NCBI GenBank assembly: GCA_003232385.1
Contig: QIJE01000028.1
Span: 155,064-219,063, forward strand
Direction of reading: 5' to 3'
From: a bacterium
GTDB lineage: Bacteria > SZUA-79 > Acidulodesulfobacterales > Acidulodesulfobacteraceae
Length of the DNA: 64,000 bases
Part shown: positions 36,635-45,102 of the stretch, one piece after another
Position numbering within the stretch: the first letter of the stretch is position 1
Layout: each line of letters begins with the position of its first letter
Notes under the pieces: generated by a model
Told to the model about the DNA's origin: nothing
What the model saw: the letters and a program-made list of their open reading frames with translations, nothing else
Database searches by the model: none
Position numbers and translations under genes: made by a program

Positions 36635-37873
36635 ATGTCAAACCGTAAATATGTTATTTTATGTCCCGACGGCATGGCAGATTTTCCTTTAGGGGAGCTT
36701 GGAGGAAAAACGCCGTTAGAATATGCTGATACTCCTAATATGGATAATATTGCAAATAAGGGTATCACCGGTTTAATAAAAACTATTCCGGACGGGTGTA
36801 TTCCCGGAAGCGATATCGGCTCTATGTCGATATTAGGATATGACCCGGTCAAATATTATACGGGCAGGTCTCCCTTGGAGGCTGCGAGTATGGGTGTTGA
36901 GCTTGGGACGAAGGATGTTGCGTTCAGGCTTAATTTTGTCAATATATTAGGAGAAAACGGAAAAAGATTTATGCATGATTATTCGGGCGGGCATATTACT
37001 ACCGGAGAAGCGATGAAAATAATAGAGACCTTTCAAAAAGAATTAGGCAGTCGACATTTTCGATTCTATACGGGAGTGAGTTATAGGCATCTTATGGTTA
37101 CCGATGATATCGGCATAAACGGCCTTCAAACCGTTCCGCCGCACGATATACCGGATATGCAGATAGACGAATTTTTGCCTCACGGAGGAGCTTCAAGCGA
37201 CAGAATATTAGACATAATGAAAAAGGCGGAGATAATACTGAAAGATCACGATGTAAACAAAAAAAGAATTGCGTCAGGGAAGCTTCCGGCAAATTCCATT
37301 TGGCTCTGGGGGCAGGGCTATAAGCCTTCCCTGCCTACAATGAAAGAAGAATATGGTATCGGGGGTTCGGTCATTTCCGCAGTAGATTTAGTAAAGGGTA
37401 TCGGAAAATATGCAGGGCTTCGCGTTATAAATGTTCCGGGGGCCACCGGATATTTAGACACCGATTATAAAGGCAAAACCGATTACGGTATGGAATCTTT
37501 GAATTCCAGCGATTTTGTTTATATTCACGTAGAAGCCTCCGACGAAGCCTCGCACGAGGGAAGTGTTAAGGATAAGATAAAAGCCATAGAAGATTTTGAC
37601 AGGTTTATTGTAGGCAGAGTCATGGAAGGTCTTAAAAAATATAATGAATTTACGATAATGATTTTACCTGACCATTACAATCCGGTCAAACTTAAAAAAC
37701 ACACGCCGGAACCTGTCCCTTTCTGCGGTTTTTCCACAAAGATGGAAAATACTGACAGCAGGTATCGTTCCGATCATTATTCTGAAATTTCGGCTAAAGA
37801 CGGTGGCTTATTTTTTAATTCAGGGTCGCTATTATTTAAGGCTTTTTTAGATTCATTTGAGCGTTTTACTTAA
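36635..37873 (+). CDS. ApgM-like phosphomutase, proposed homoserine kinase
   Basis: This 412-residue member of the archaeal-type 2,3-bisphosphoglycerate-independent phosphoglycerate mutase family (alkaline phosphatase fold) has the metal/Ser motif CPDGMADFP at the N-terminus, GSDIGSMSILGYDP at about 58-71 and a late DHYNPVK motif. Homologues standing next to hom and thrC form a subfamily proposed as a substitute homoserine kinase. No thrB of the GHMP type lies in this operon. The ribosome site AGGAGG is about 13 bases upstream. A glycolytic mutase role is the alternative. Confidence 0.8.
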   Translation: MSNRKYVILCPDGMADFPLGELGGKTPLEYADTPNMDNIANKGITGLIKTIPDGCIPGSDIGSMSILGYDPVKYYTGRSPLEAASMGVELGTKDVAFRLNFVNILGENGKRFMHDYSGGHITTGEAMKIIETFQKELGSRHFRFYTGVSYRHLMVTDDIGINGLQTVPPHDIPDMQIDEFLPHGGASSDRILDIMKKAEIILKDHDVNKKRIASGKLPANSIWLWGQGYKPSLPTMKEEYGIGGSVISAVDLVKGIGKYAGLRVINVPGATGYLDTDYKGKTDYGMESLNSSDFVYIHVEASDEASHEGSVKDKIKAIEDFDRFIVGRVMEGLKKYNEFTIMILPDHYNPVKLKKHTPEPVPFCGFSTKMENTDSRYRSDHYSEISAKDGGLFFNSGSLLFKAFLDSFERFT

Positions 37874-37890
37874 TAATATTAATTTTTTAC

Positions 37891-37919
37891 TTGATTTTAA
37901 AAAGATGTTTTATTATAAT
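37891..37919 (+). promoter_or_regulatory. Likely promoter of the icd-ccsA-ccsB-ccl genes
   Basis: TTGATT (37891-37896) and a perfect TATAAT (37914-37919) are separated by exactly 17 bases, about 70 bases ahead of icd. This is among the best promoter matches in the window. Confidence 0.65.
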
Positions 37920-37988
37920 CCTTTGCAGCTTAAAATTTTATTTTTTTATTATTTTAACTTAATTGATTAGCAGGGAGGTAGTCAATCT

Positions 37989-39233
37989 ATGGCATCATAT
38001 CAAAAGCTTATTGAACCCAAAGAAGGTTCAAAAATTAAGGTATTGGGCCCTAATAAATTTGAAGTCCCCAACGACCCGATTATTCCTTTCATAGAGGGTG
38101 ACGGAATCGGCGCCGATTTAACGAGGGCTATGCATATCGTAATTAATGCGGCTGTTAAAAAGGCATACGACGGTAAAAAAAAGATCAGCTGGCTTGAGAT
38201 TTACGCCGGAGAAAAGGCGGTTGAGAAATATGGAGAAGGACAGTATCTTCCCAAAGATACGATAACAGCCCTTAAAGAATATTCGATAGGTATTAAGGGT
38301 CCGATTACTACACCGGTAGGCGGCGGCTTTAGGTCGTTAAACGTCACTATCAGACAGGTGCTTGACCTTTTTGCATGTGTTAGGCCGGTCAAGTATTACG
38401 AGGGGATACCTTCACCGGTTAAACATCCCGAAAAGGTAGATATGATAATATTTAGGGAAAATACCGAGGATATTTATGCGGGTATTGAGTTCAGGTCCGG
38501 CAGCGAAGAGGCTAAAAAGCTTAGAGATTTTTTGATTTCAATGGATATTAATATTAAGGAAAAAATAAGAGAGGACGCAGGCATCGGGATAAAACCTATG
38601 GGACCTTTTGCCTCAAAAAGACTCATAAAAAAATCGATTCAATATGCTATAGATAACGGCAAAACGAGTGTTACTTTGGTTCATAAAGGCAATATAATGA
38701 AATTTACCGAAGGCGCATTCAGGGATTGGGGCTATGAACTTGCAAAGACCGAGTTTGGCGACAAACTGATTCCGGAAGCCGAGGTTACGGGCTCTACGGA
38801 CAAAATTATTATAAAGGATAGGATAGCAGATTCTATGTTTCAGCAAGGGCTTCTTCGCCCCGACGAGTATTCCGTTCTTGCATTGCCGAATCTTACCGGT
38901 GACTTTATGTCCGATGCTTTAGCCGCACAGGTCGGCGGTCTCGGTATGGCACCCGGGGCAAATATGTCCGATACCATGGCTATTTTCGAAGCAACTCATG
39001 GTTCTGCTCCTAAATATACGAATCAGGATAAGGCGAACCCCGGTTCTTTAATCCTGTCGGCGGTTATGATGCTTGTACATATGGGATGGAAGGAAGCAGC
39101 GGATCTCGTGGAAAAGGGGATTAAAGAAACGATAAAACAGAAATACGTAACATATGACCTTGCAAGGCAAATGACGGGAGTTGCCGAAGTTAAATGCTCT
39201 CAGTTTGCCGAAAGAATTGCCGAAAATATGTAA
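37989..39233 (+). CDS. icd: Isocitrate dehydrogenase, NADP-type
   Basis: This 414-residue enzyme is of the E. coli Icd type. The substrate motif [13 protein letters not shown] holds the serine equivalent to Ser113. The coenzyme site APKY keeps the Lys-Tyr pair (Lys344/Tyr345 in E. coli) that selects NADP, and the later Arg is kept in YDLARQM. It stands ahead of citryl-CoA synthetase and lyase, so here it may run as a carboxylase, turning 2-oxoglutarate into isocitrate in the reductive TCA cycle. An AGGGAGG site precedes the ATG. Confidence 0.95.
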   Translation: MASYQKLIEPKEGSKIKVLGPNKFEVPNDPIIPFIEGDGIGADLTRAMHIVINAAVKKAYDGKKKISWLEIYAGEKAVEKYGEGQYLPKDTITALKEYSIGIKGPITTPVGGGFRSLNVTIRQVLDLFACVRPVKYYEGIPSPVKHPEKVDMIIFRENTEDIYAGIEFRSGSEEAKKLRDFLISMDINIKEKIREDAGIGIKPMGPFASKRLIKKSIQYAIDNGKTSVTLVHKGNIMKFTEGAFRDWGYELAKTEFGDKLIPEAEVTGSTDKIIIKDRIADSMFQQGLLRPDEYSVLALPNLTGDFMSDALAAQVGGLGMAPGANMSDTMAIFEATHGSAPKYTNQDKANPGSLILSAVMMLVHMGWKEAADLVEKGIKETIKQKYVTYDLARQMTGVAEVKCSQFAERIAENM

Positions 39234-39251
39234 ATTAATATAAATTAAGAC

Positions 39252-39358
39252 GGCATTTCTGCCTTAGCGGATATCTCCGTTTCTGTGCAGTTGTCAAAAT
39301 ATATTCTCTATACATGTCTAAAACAGTGTTTTTTGGCACAGACGGAAATGCCTTTTTT
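39252..39358 (+). terminator. Competing hairpins with T-run between icd and ccsA
   Basis: GGCATTTC (39252-39259) can pair with GAAATGCC (39345-39352), directly followed by six T. Alternatively CCGTTTCTGTGC (39277-39288) pairs with GCACAGACGG (39336-39345). The two 3' arms share one or two bases, so the structures compete. It may be a simple terminator of icd or an attenuator that tunes ccsA. Confidence 0.5.
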
Positions 39359-39377
39359 AAGTTAAAACGGGGTTTTT

Positions 39378-40619
39378 ATGAAACTTTATGAATACGAAAC
39401 ATACGATACCGTGTTTAAAAAATACGGCGTTCCGACTCCAAGATATATGGTTGTTCAACATTCCGGAGAAAATGTGGTCGATTTTGTAGAACAGAATGGA
39501 GAGGTAGTTATAAAATCTCAGGTTCTTGTCGGAAAAAGGGGAAAAGCCGGGGCGGTTAAATTTGCTAAAACCGGAGACGAGGCAAACGAACATGTTCAAG
39601 CATTAATGGAGACGGAGGTATACGGCGAAAAGCCGGTTAGCGTTATTATCCAGGAAAAGGCGGAAATAGTAAAAGAACTTTACGTAAGTTTTACTTATTC
39701 GTCAAGGCCGAGGAGGCCTGTTTTTGTTATATCGCTTGAAGGCGGAATGGATATAGAGGAGCAGGACCCGTCTAAAATATTCACATACGAAATAAACCCT
39801 CTTGAGGGTCTTTTCCCGTATAAAGTCAGAGAGTATTTAATTAAAATAGGCTTTAATTATAAATCGGAATTAAGGATGCTCTCAGAGGTCATTGCCAATA
39901 TGTATAGGGGGTTTTGGAATTCAGAATCAAGACTTTTAGAAGTTAATCCTCTAATTATTGCCGGCGATAAAGCGAATCCTAAAAAACGAAAGATTTTAGC
40001 GATAGATGCCGTAAATATGATAGATGACGATGCAAGGATTGCTCCCTCTAAAATTTATACCGCAAGGGGAGCTATGGGAAGGCCACTCACCAAAAGAGAG
40101 TCGGCGGCACATTTGATAGACAGAGACGACCACAGAGGAAAAGCGGGTTCTTATGTCGAATTGGACGGCGATATAGGGATGATGACATTCGGAGGCGGCG
40201 GTTCGACTATTACGGCGGAAACAGTTTTTGCGCTGGGAATGAAACCCGCAAATCTTACCGATATCGGCGGAAATCCGCCTGCAGAAAAGATGGTCAAAAT
40301 TTCTAAAATTATTCTTTCGAAGCCGGGACTCAAAGCAATGCTTGTTTGCGGCGGGACGGCAAGCAATACAAGAATAGACGTTACGCTGGGAGAGGGTCTC
40401 GTATCGGCCATAGAAGAAATGAGAAAAGACGGGACATTTCCCGAGGGATTAACATGGGTTGTCAGGAGAAGCGGTCCGGAATATCGGAAGGGATTAAAAA
40501 TGCTTTACGACTGTTTCGTAAAAAACGGTATAGAAGCGGTAATATATGATTCTAAACTTCCCCTCACGGAGGCGCCGCAAAAGTTGTATGAGATTTTAAA
40601 GTCTAAAAATATTATATAA
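39378..40619 (+). CDS. ccsA: Citryl-CoA synthetase large subunit
   Basis: This 413-residue ATP-grasp protein is related to succinyl-CoA synthetase beta and the N-terminal part of ATP-citrate lyase. The size (about 46 kDa) and partners match citryl-CoA synthetase of Hydrogenobacter, which activates citrate with ATP and CoA in the reductive TCA cycle. A glycine-rich FGGGGSTIT segment lies near 275. A plain succinyl-CoA synthetase is less likely, because a citryl-CoA lyase gene follows and the small subunit is longer than SucD. A GGGG site precedes the ATG. Confidence 0.87.
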   Translation: MKLYEYETYDTVFKKYGVPTPRYMVVQHSGENVVDFVEQNGEVVIKSQVLVGKRGKAGAVKFAKTGDEANEHVQALMETEVYGEKPVSVIIQEKAEIVKELYVSFTYSSRPRRPVFVISLEGGMDIEEQDPSKIFTYEINPLEGLFPYKVREYLIKIGFNYKSELRMLSEVIANMYRGFWNSESRLLEVNPLIIAGDKANPKKRKILAIDAVNMIDDDARIAPSKIYTARGAMGRPLTKRESAAHLIDRDDHRGKAGSYVELDGDIGMMTFGGGGSTITAETVFALGMKPANLTDIGGNPPAEKMVKISKIILSKPGLKAMLVCGGTASNTRIDVTLGEGLVSAIEEMRKDGTFPEGLTWVVRRSGPEYRKGLKMLYDCFVKNGIEAVIYDSKLPLTEAPQKLYEILKSKNII

Positions 40620-40639
40620 TATGATAGGAGATTATTTAT

Positions 40640-41638
40640 ATGAAAGGCACTAAATTCTTAAATGACGGTACCGGCGTTATTGTAATCGGTATTACCGGCA
40701 GAGAGGCTTCCCAGGTTGTTGCCGAGTCGGAAAGTATTTATCCCGGCATTGTAAAATGCGGTGTAACGCCCGGAAAGGGCGGAACGGTTTTGATGGATAA
40801 TTGTCCGATTCCCGTTTTTGATACCGTGAAAGAAGCATTAAAGGTTGATGAATTAGGGCAATCTGTGAATACGGGCTTAATATATGTCCCTCCTACTTCT
40901 GTTCTTGATGCGGTTTATGAATTAATCGATAACGGCATTAAGCTTATGTATATCATTACAGAGCATGTTCCTATCAGGGATTCCATAATAATATATGAAC
41001 TTGCAAAGGAAAAGGGAGTCACTATCGTCGGCGGGACGTCTCTCGGATGTTTCGTTCCTTCGGTCGGCAGGATAGGTGCCATAGGCGGTAAGGACCCGAG
41101 TGTCGCATTTCGGGACGGCTCCATCGTCGTTCTTTCGAAAAGCGGAGGGCTTACCGTTACCACGTCGGAAATGCTTAGAAGACGCGGTTTCGGTATCTAT
41201 ATGGCTTTAGCCGTAGGGGGCGATATTATTGCCTGTACGACTTTTGCCGATGTTCTTCCCGAGCTTGAAAAGGACGAAAATGTTAAGGCATGTGTTATAA
41301 TGGGAGAGCCGGGGGGCACATACGAAGAACAGGTTGCAGAGCTGGTAGCTAACGGTGTCTATACTAAGCCTTTAGCCGTTTTTGTTGCAGGCGTGTTTCA
41401 GGAAAATATGCCGGAAGGGGTTTCTTTCGGGCATGCGGGTGCTATTGTGGAAAGAGGCATGGGAAAGGCAACGGATAAGATAGAGAGGCTTGAGGAATTG
41501 GGTAAAAAAACGGGAACGATAAAGGTTGCTAAATTTTACCATGAGCTCGTCAATGCCCTTATCTCCTTAGGGGCGAAAAGGGATTTTGAGGATAGCTCCT
41601 CCGATGATGTGAAGCCGCTTTACAGCACTTTAAAATAA
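40640..41638 (+). CDS. ccsB: Citryl-CoA synthetase small subunit
   Basis: This 332-residue protein has a CoA-binding Rossmann domain (GVIVIGITGREAS at the N-terminus) and a ligase domain. The catalytic histidine, which carries the phosphoryl group, is His265 in SFGHAGAIVERG. About 36 kDa fits the small subunit of Hydrogenobacter citryl-CoA synthetase; SucD proteins are usually about 290 residues. It begins 20 bases after ccsA with AGGAGA as ribosome site. Confidence 0.87.
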   Translation: MKGTKFLNDGTGVIVIGITGREASQVVAESESIYPGIVKCGVTPGKGGTVLMDNCPIPVFDTVKEALKVDELGQSVNTGLIYVPPTSVLDAVYELIDNGIKLMYIITEHVPIRDSIIIYELAKEKGVTIVGGTSLGCFVPSVGRIGAIGGKDPSVAFRDGSIVVLSKSGGLTVTTSEMLRRRGFGIYMALAVGGDIIACTTFADVLPELEKDENVKACVIMGEPGGTYEEQVAELVANGVYTKPLAVFVAGVFQENMPEGVSFGHAGAIVERGMGKATDKIERLEELGKKTGTIKVAKFYHELVNALISLGAKRDFEDSSSDDVKPLYSTLK

Positions 41639-41697
41639 GTGATTTTTGTATTTAATAAGTAAATGATAAAAATATAAAGTTAAAGGAGTTTGAGTTT

Positions 41698-42489
41698 ATG
41701 TCTGAAATAAATTCGCAAAAAGAGTGGCGAACGGCCGTTACGTCTAATCAGGACGGAAAGATTCTTATAAGAGGCTATAATCTTGATAATTTAATTGGAA
41801 ATAAATCTTATGCAGAGGTCTGCTTCTTGCTCTTAAAGGGCGAAATGCCTACCGTAAATGAAGCGAAGATGTTAGACGCCATTTTTGTTTCATGCATAGA
41901 TGCAGGTATCGCTACACCTTCGTCCGTTGCCGCAAGAACGGTATTTTCCGGGGGGAATTCACTTAACGCCGCTGTTGCAGGTGGGATTCTTACCCTTGGA
42001 GATGCTCACGGGGGTGCTATTGAAAAGTCGGCAAAGATGTTTCAGGATTATATAAAAGGCAGAGAAGACATTAAAGACGAATATATTAAAGAAACGGCAA
42101 AAGACATGGTCGATGATGCCCTTAAGAATAAAAAAAGACTTCCGGGTTACGGGCATAAACTTCATACTGTTGATCCTCGAACAAAGAGGCTCTTAGATGT
42201 TGCGGGAGATTTAAATTTCGGCGGCAGTTACGTTAATCTTGCCGTAGCAATAGCGGATGAGTTTAAGGTGAAAAAGCCCGAACGAAAACTTCCGCTTAAC
42301 GTAGACGGTTGCATTGCCGCAATAATTTCCGATATGGGATTCGATTATAGACTCGGTAAGGGTTTCTTTATAATCGCCCGCTCCTGCGGACTTGTCGGTC
42401 AGGTTTTTGAAGAATGGATGAGGGAAAAACCCTTTAGGAGATTGGCCCCTAATTTGCACGAATATGACGGGATGCCCGAACGCGGATAA
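41698..42489 (+). CDS. ccl: Citryl-CoA lyase
   Basis: This 263-residue protein of the citrate synthase fold corresponds to the C-terminal domain of ATP-citrate lyase. The segment GDAHGGAIEKS near residue 100 and PGYGHKLHTVDPRTKRL near 150 hold the catalytic His and substrate contacts. It cleaves citryl-CoA to acetyl-CoA and oxaloacetate, the step that closes the reductive TCA cycle. At about 29 kDa it is much shorter than citrate synthase. It is 59 bases after ccsB with AAAGGAG as site. Confidence 0.9.
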   Translation: MSEINSQKEWRTAVTSNQDGKILIRGYNLDNLIGNKSYAEVCFLLLKGEMPTVNEAKMLDAIFVSCIDAGIATPSSVAARTVFSGGNSLNAAVAGGILTLGDAHGGAIEKSAKMFQDYIKGREDIKDEYIKETAKDMVDDALKNKKRLPGYGHKLHTVDPRTKRLLDVAGDLNFGGSYVNLAVAIADEFKVKKPERKLPLNVDGCIAAIISDMGFDYRLGKGFFIIARSCGLVGQVFEEWMREKPFRRLAPNLHEYDGMPERG

Positions 42490-42513
42490 TCAAATCCGTT
42501 CTTTATTTTTTTA
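42482..42513 (+). terminator. Likely terminator at the end of ccl
   Basis: CGGAT (42483-42487) and ATCCG (42494-42498), extended by a G-T pair, form a short stem with a six-base loop over the ccl stop codon. TTCTTTATTTTTTT follows. Confidence 0.5.
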
Positions 42514-42518
42514 AAATA

Positions 42519-42547
42519 TTGTATTGGTATGCAAGATAGGATATAAT
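42519..42547 (+). promoter_or_regulatory. Likely promoter of glpX
   Basis: TTGTAT (42519-42524) and a perfect TATAAT (42542-42547) are separated by 17 bases, about 60 bases ahead of glpX and just after the ccl terminator. Confidence 0.55.
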
Positions 42548-42607
42548 ATAAGAATGATTGTGTAACATTGATAAAATAAATATATTGGAATCGGGAGGAG
42601 TACGATT

Positions 42608-43564
42608 ATGGATGATAAATCGTTGACGATTGAGTTTGCCAGGGTTACCGAACACGCCGCTATATCGGTCGCACGGTTTATCGGCAGGGGAGATGAAAAA
42701 GCGGCGGATAGGGCTGCGGTAGAATCCATGAGAGGTTCTCTCGAATATATAGATATCGACGGAACGATAGTTATAGGCGAAGGCGAAAGAGACGAAGCCC
42801 CTATGCTCTACATAGGAGAAAAAGTCGGCAGCGGAAAAGGACAAAAGGTCGACATAGCCGTTGACCCGCTGGAAGGAACTACCTTGGCCGCAACCAGCGC
42901 CCCTAATGCGATTGCCGTTATGGCGATAGGCGATCACGGAAATTTCTTACATGCCCCGGATACGTATATGGAAAAAATAGCCGTAGGTCCTAAAGCAAGA
43001 GGCGTTATCGATATAAAGCTGTCTCCGACTGAAAACCTTCAGAGAATTGCGGAGGCATTAAACCGATATATCGAAGATTTGACCGTCATAATCCTTAAAC
43101 GCGAAAGACATAAGCCCCTAATAGAAGAGGTGAGGAAGGCGGGTGCGAGGATTAGGCTCATACAAGACGGAGACGTTGCCGGCGCGATAGCAACCGCAAA
43201 GGAAGATTCCGGCATAGACGTTCTTATGGGTATAGGCGGCGCCCCTGAAGGTGTACTCGGCGCAGCGGCATTAAGGTGTGTCGGGGGCGGTATGCAGGGC
43301 AGGCTTGTATTTAGGAACGAAGAAGAAAGAAAACGCGCCTCTAAAATGGGGATAAAAGATTTTGATAAAATTTACGGTATTCATGATCTTGCCGCTGGTG
43401 ACGTAATATTTGTCGCAACAGGCGTAACTAACGGGGATTACCTTAACGGCGTTAAATTTTTTCAAAGCGGAGCAAAAACTCATTCGGTTGTTATGAGGTC
43501 TAAGACCGGAACTATCAGATATATAGAGGCCAATCATTATTTTAATTATAAAGAGATAAAATAG
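42608..43564 (+). CDS. glpX: Fructose-1,6-bisphosphatase class II
   Basis: This 318-residue GlpX-type phosphatase carries out the last irreversible step from triose to hexose in gluconeogenesis. Metal and substrate motifs visible are GRGDEKAADRAAVE near 25-38, the IVIGEGERDEAPML motif near 55-68 and AVDPLEGTT near 84-92. It stands next to the reductive TCA genes, consistent with building sugars from fixed carbon. GGGAGG precedes the ATG. Confidence 0.95.
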   Translation: MDDKSLTIEFARVTEHAAISVARFIGRGDEKAADRAAVESMRGSLEYIDIDGTIVIGEGERDEAPMLYIGEKVGSGKGQKVDIAVDPLEGTTLAATSAPNAIAVMAIGDHGNFLHAPDTYMEKIAVGPKARGVIDIKLSPTENLQRIAEALNRYIEDLTVIILKRERHKPLIEEVRKAGARIRLIQDGDVAGAIATAKEDSGIDVLMGIGGAPEGVLGAAALRCVGGGMQGRLVFRNEEERKRASKMGIKDFDKIYGIHDLAAGDVIFVATGVTNGDYLNGVKFFQSGAKTHSVVMRSKTGTIRYIEANHYFNYKEIK

Positions 43565-43591
43565 TGCGTGGTTAAAAATAGGGGAAAGCGC

Positions 43592-44509
43592 ATGAGGGTT
43601 TTTATTACGGGAGGAACAGGATTTGTAGGTTCGGTTATTTCCGAAAAGATTAAATCTTCAGGGGCTTCCGTTACTCTTTTAGAGCGTAATAAAAATAAAA
43701 TTCCGAGGTTAAAGGAATTGGGTTTTGAGGTTTTTGAGGGGACGCTTGAGGAAAAGAGTGTTATTGACGGTTTTCTTTCTCTTAATAAATTTGATGCAAT
43801 AGTAAATCTTGTCGGAATAATAAGAAGTACGCCCGGTTTTTCTTTCCGAAAGGTCCACGTAGATTACGTAAATACATTGTTGGAGTCGGCCAAGAAAAAT
43901 GGAATAAACAGGTTTATCCATATGAGCACTCTCGGTGCTTCGGTTAACGATTCTAAATATTTTTCCACAAAATACGAGGGTGAGTCGCTCGTTAAGCATT
44001 CGGGTTTAAAATGGACTGTTTTTGAGCCTTCTTTGATTTTTGGAGATAATGCGGCTTTTTTTGACGACCTTATAAATTTAGTAAAAACAAGGGCTCTTGT
44101 TCCTATAATCGGAACCGGAGAAAATAAGTTTACTCCCATAGATGTATCTTCGGTTGCCAACGCATATAATAATTCTTTGTATAACGATAAAACCATTTAT
44201 AAGTCGTTTCAGTTATGCGGTCCGGATATTTATACTTTTGAAGATATAATAGATTTGATCATGGAGTTTTCACCGCCTAAAAAATTAAAAATTCATACCC
44301 CTTTTTTTGTCGTTGAAAAATCTTTAAGTATCGTTGAAAAACTATCTACGCCGTTCAAAAATATACCGATAACCTCCGACCAGGTTAGAATGTTAAAGTA
44401 TGATAGTGTATGCAGCGGAGATACAAGCGAATTTGACGAACTGTTGAAATTAAAAAAGACGCGCTTAAAAGATTGGCTTAAAAGATATTTATTAAAAGAA
44501 TATAATTAA
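43592..44509 (+). CDS. NAD(P)-binding epimerase-like protein, NDUFA9-type
   Basis: This 305-residue atypical short-chain dehydrogenase has the N-terminal motif TGGTGFVGS and a YxxxK-like site in STKYEGESLV. It resembles the complex I NDUFA9-like subfamily, but no complex I gene is near, so its substrate is unknown. I prefer the ATG at 43592, six bases behind AGGGGA. An in-frame GTG at 43568 lies ahead of that site. It follows glpX closely and is followed by the small DsrE-like gene. Confidence 0.8.
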   Translation: MRVFITGGTGFVGSVISEKIKSSGASVTLLERNKNKIPRLKELGFEVFEGTLEEKSVIDGFLSLNKFDAIVNLVGIIRSTPGFSFRKVHVDYVNTLLESAKKNGINRFIHMSTLGASVNDSKYFSTKYEGESLVKHSGLKWTVFEPSLIFGDNAAFFDDLINLVKTRALVPIIGTGENKFTPIDVSSVANAYNNSLYNDKTIYKSFQLCGPDIYTFEDIIDLIMEFSPPKKLKIHTPFFVVEKSLSIVEKLSTPFKNIPITSDQVRMLKYDSVCSGDTSEFDELLKLKKTRLKDWLKRYLLKEYN

Positions 44510-44526
44510 ATGCTATATCCGGCAAA

Positions 44527-44901
44527 ATGGAAGACGAAAAAATCTTAATAGTTCAGCTTTCCGATCCCGAAAATGAGCCGGAAAAATGCATAGCAAGTTT
44601 GATATTGGCAAGAACGCTGGCGATAATGGAAAACGATATTCGCATATTCAGCATGGCAAAATCTCCGTTGCTTTATACGAAAAATATATCGGAAAATTCA
44701 CTTATAGATAAAAGATTTAAGGATTTAATAGCTGAAAATGTTATCGATTTGCTAAAAAATTCACCCTCCGTATATATATGTTCTAAGAGTAAAGAACTTC
44801 TCGGATTAGACGAAAGCATGTTTATTCGGCCCTTTCAAATTGCCGGAATGTCAACGTTGCATAGCCTGAAACAAACGGCGGATCAAACCTATTTCTTTTA
44901 A
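44527..44901 (+). CDS. Small DsrE-like protein, function unknown
   Basis: This 124-residue protein has a pattern (ILIVQLSDPENEPEKCIASLILARTL in two pieces, then an IRIFSM strand) that resembles the DsrE/DsrF-like fold. The match is weak and only from memory. It holds two cysteines, in EKCIAS and YICSKS, that could carry sulfur or bind metal. It follows the NDUFA9-like gene by 17 bases. It ends 200 bases ahead of mraZ and is the last gene of this group. Confidence 0.6.
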   Translation: MEDEKILIVQLSDPENEPEKCIASLILARTLAIMENDIRIFSMAKSPLLYTKNISENSLIDKRFKDLIAENVIDLLKNSPSVYICSKSKELLGLDESMFIRPFQIAGMSTLHSLKQTADQTYFF

Positions 44902-44969
44902 TAATTTCTTATCTTTTTTAACGTCTCGCTCCGGCTTATTTTATTTCTAAATATATTTTTTAAATTAAC

Positions 44970-44998
44970 TTGACTTTTACTAAAATCAATAATATTAT
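44970..44998 (+). promoter_or_regulatory. Promoter of the mra/dcw cluster
   Basis: TTGACT (44970-44975) and TATTAT (44993-44998) are spaced by 17 bases. Transcription would start at about 45005, inside the MraZ repeats, so bound MraZ would block it. Confidence 0.72.
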
Positions 44999-45000
44999 TT

Positions 45001-45030
45001 AAAAGTGGTAAAAAGTGGTAAAAAGTGGTA
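45001..45030 (+). promoter_or_regulatory. MraZ operator, three perfect 10-bp repeats
   Basis: AAAAGTGGTA occurs three times without change at 45001-45010, 45011-45020 and 45021-45030. The unit agrees with the AAAGTG-type repeats with three-base spacers bound by MraZ in Mollicutes, and has the GTGG core related to the TGGG repeats of E. coli. It lies just behind the -10 box of the promoter and about 70 bases before mraZ, so autorepression of the whole cluster is expected. Confidence 0.88.
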
Positions 45031-45102
45031 AGCATTTAATTACGTTGAAAATAACCGTGATATTTGTTGAATAATTTAATTATTTTAACAATCTATTTCT
45101 TT

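Noticed and set aside
39378-42489. ATP-citrate lyase (aclBA) or succinyl-CoA synthetase plus citrate synthase
   Set aside because: Three separate genes of 413, 332 and 263 residues match citryl-CoA synthetase and citryl-CoA lyase. AclA would be one long fused protein, and citrate synthase would be much longer than 263 residues.
45001-45030. Short tandem repeat as a CRISPR or simple-sequence repeat
   Set aside because: Units are 10 bases with no spacers and lie at the mraZ promoter, fitting an MraZ operator much better.
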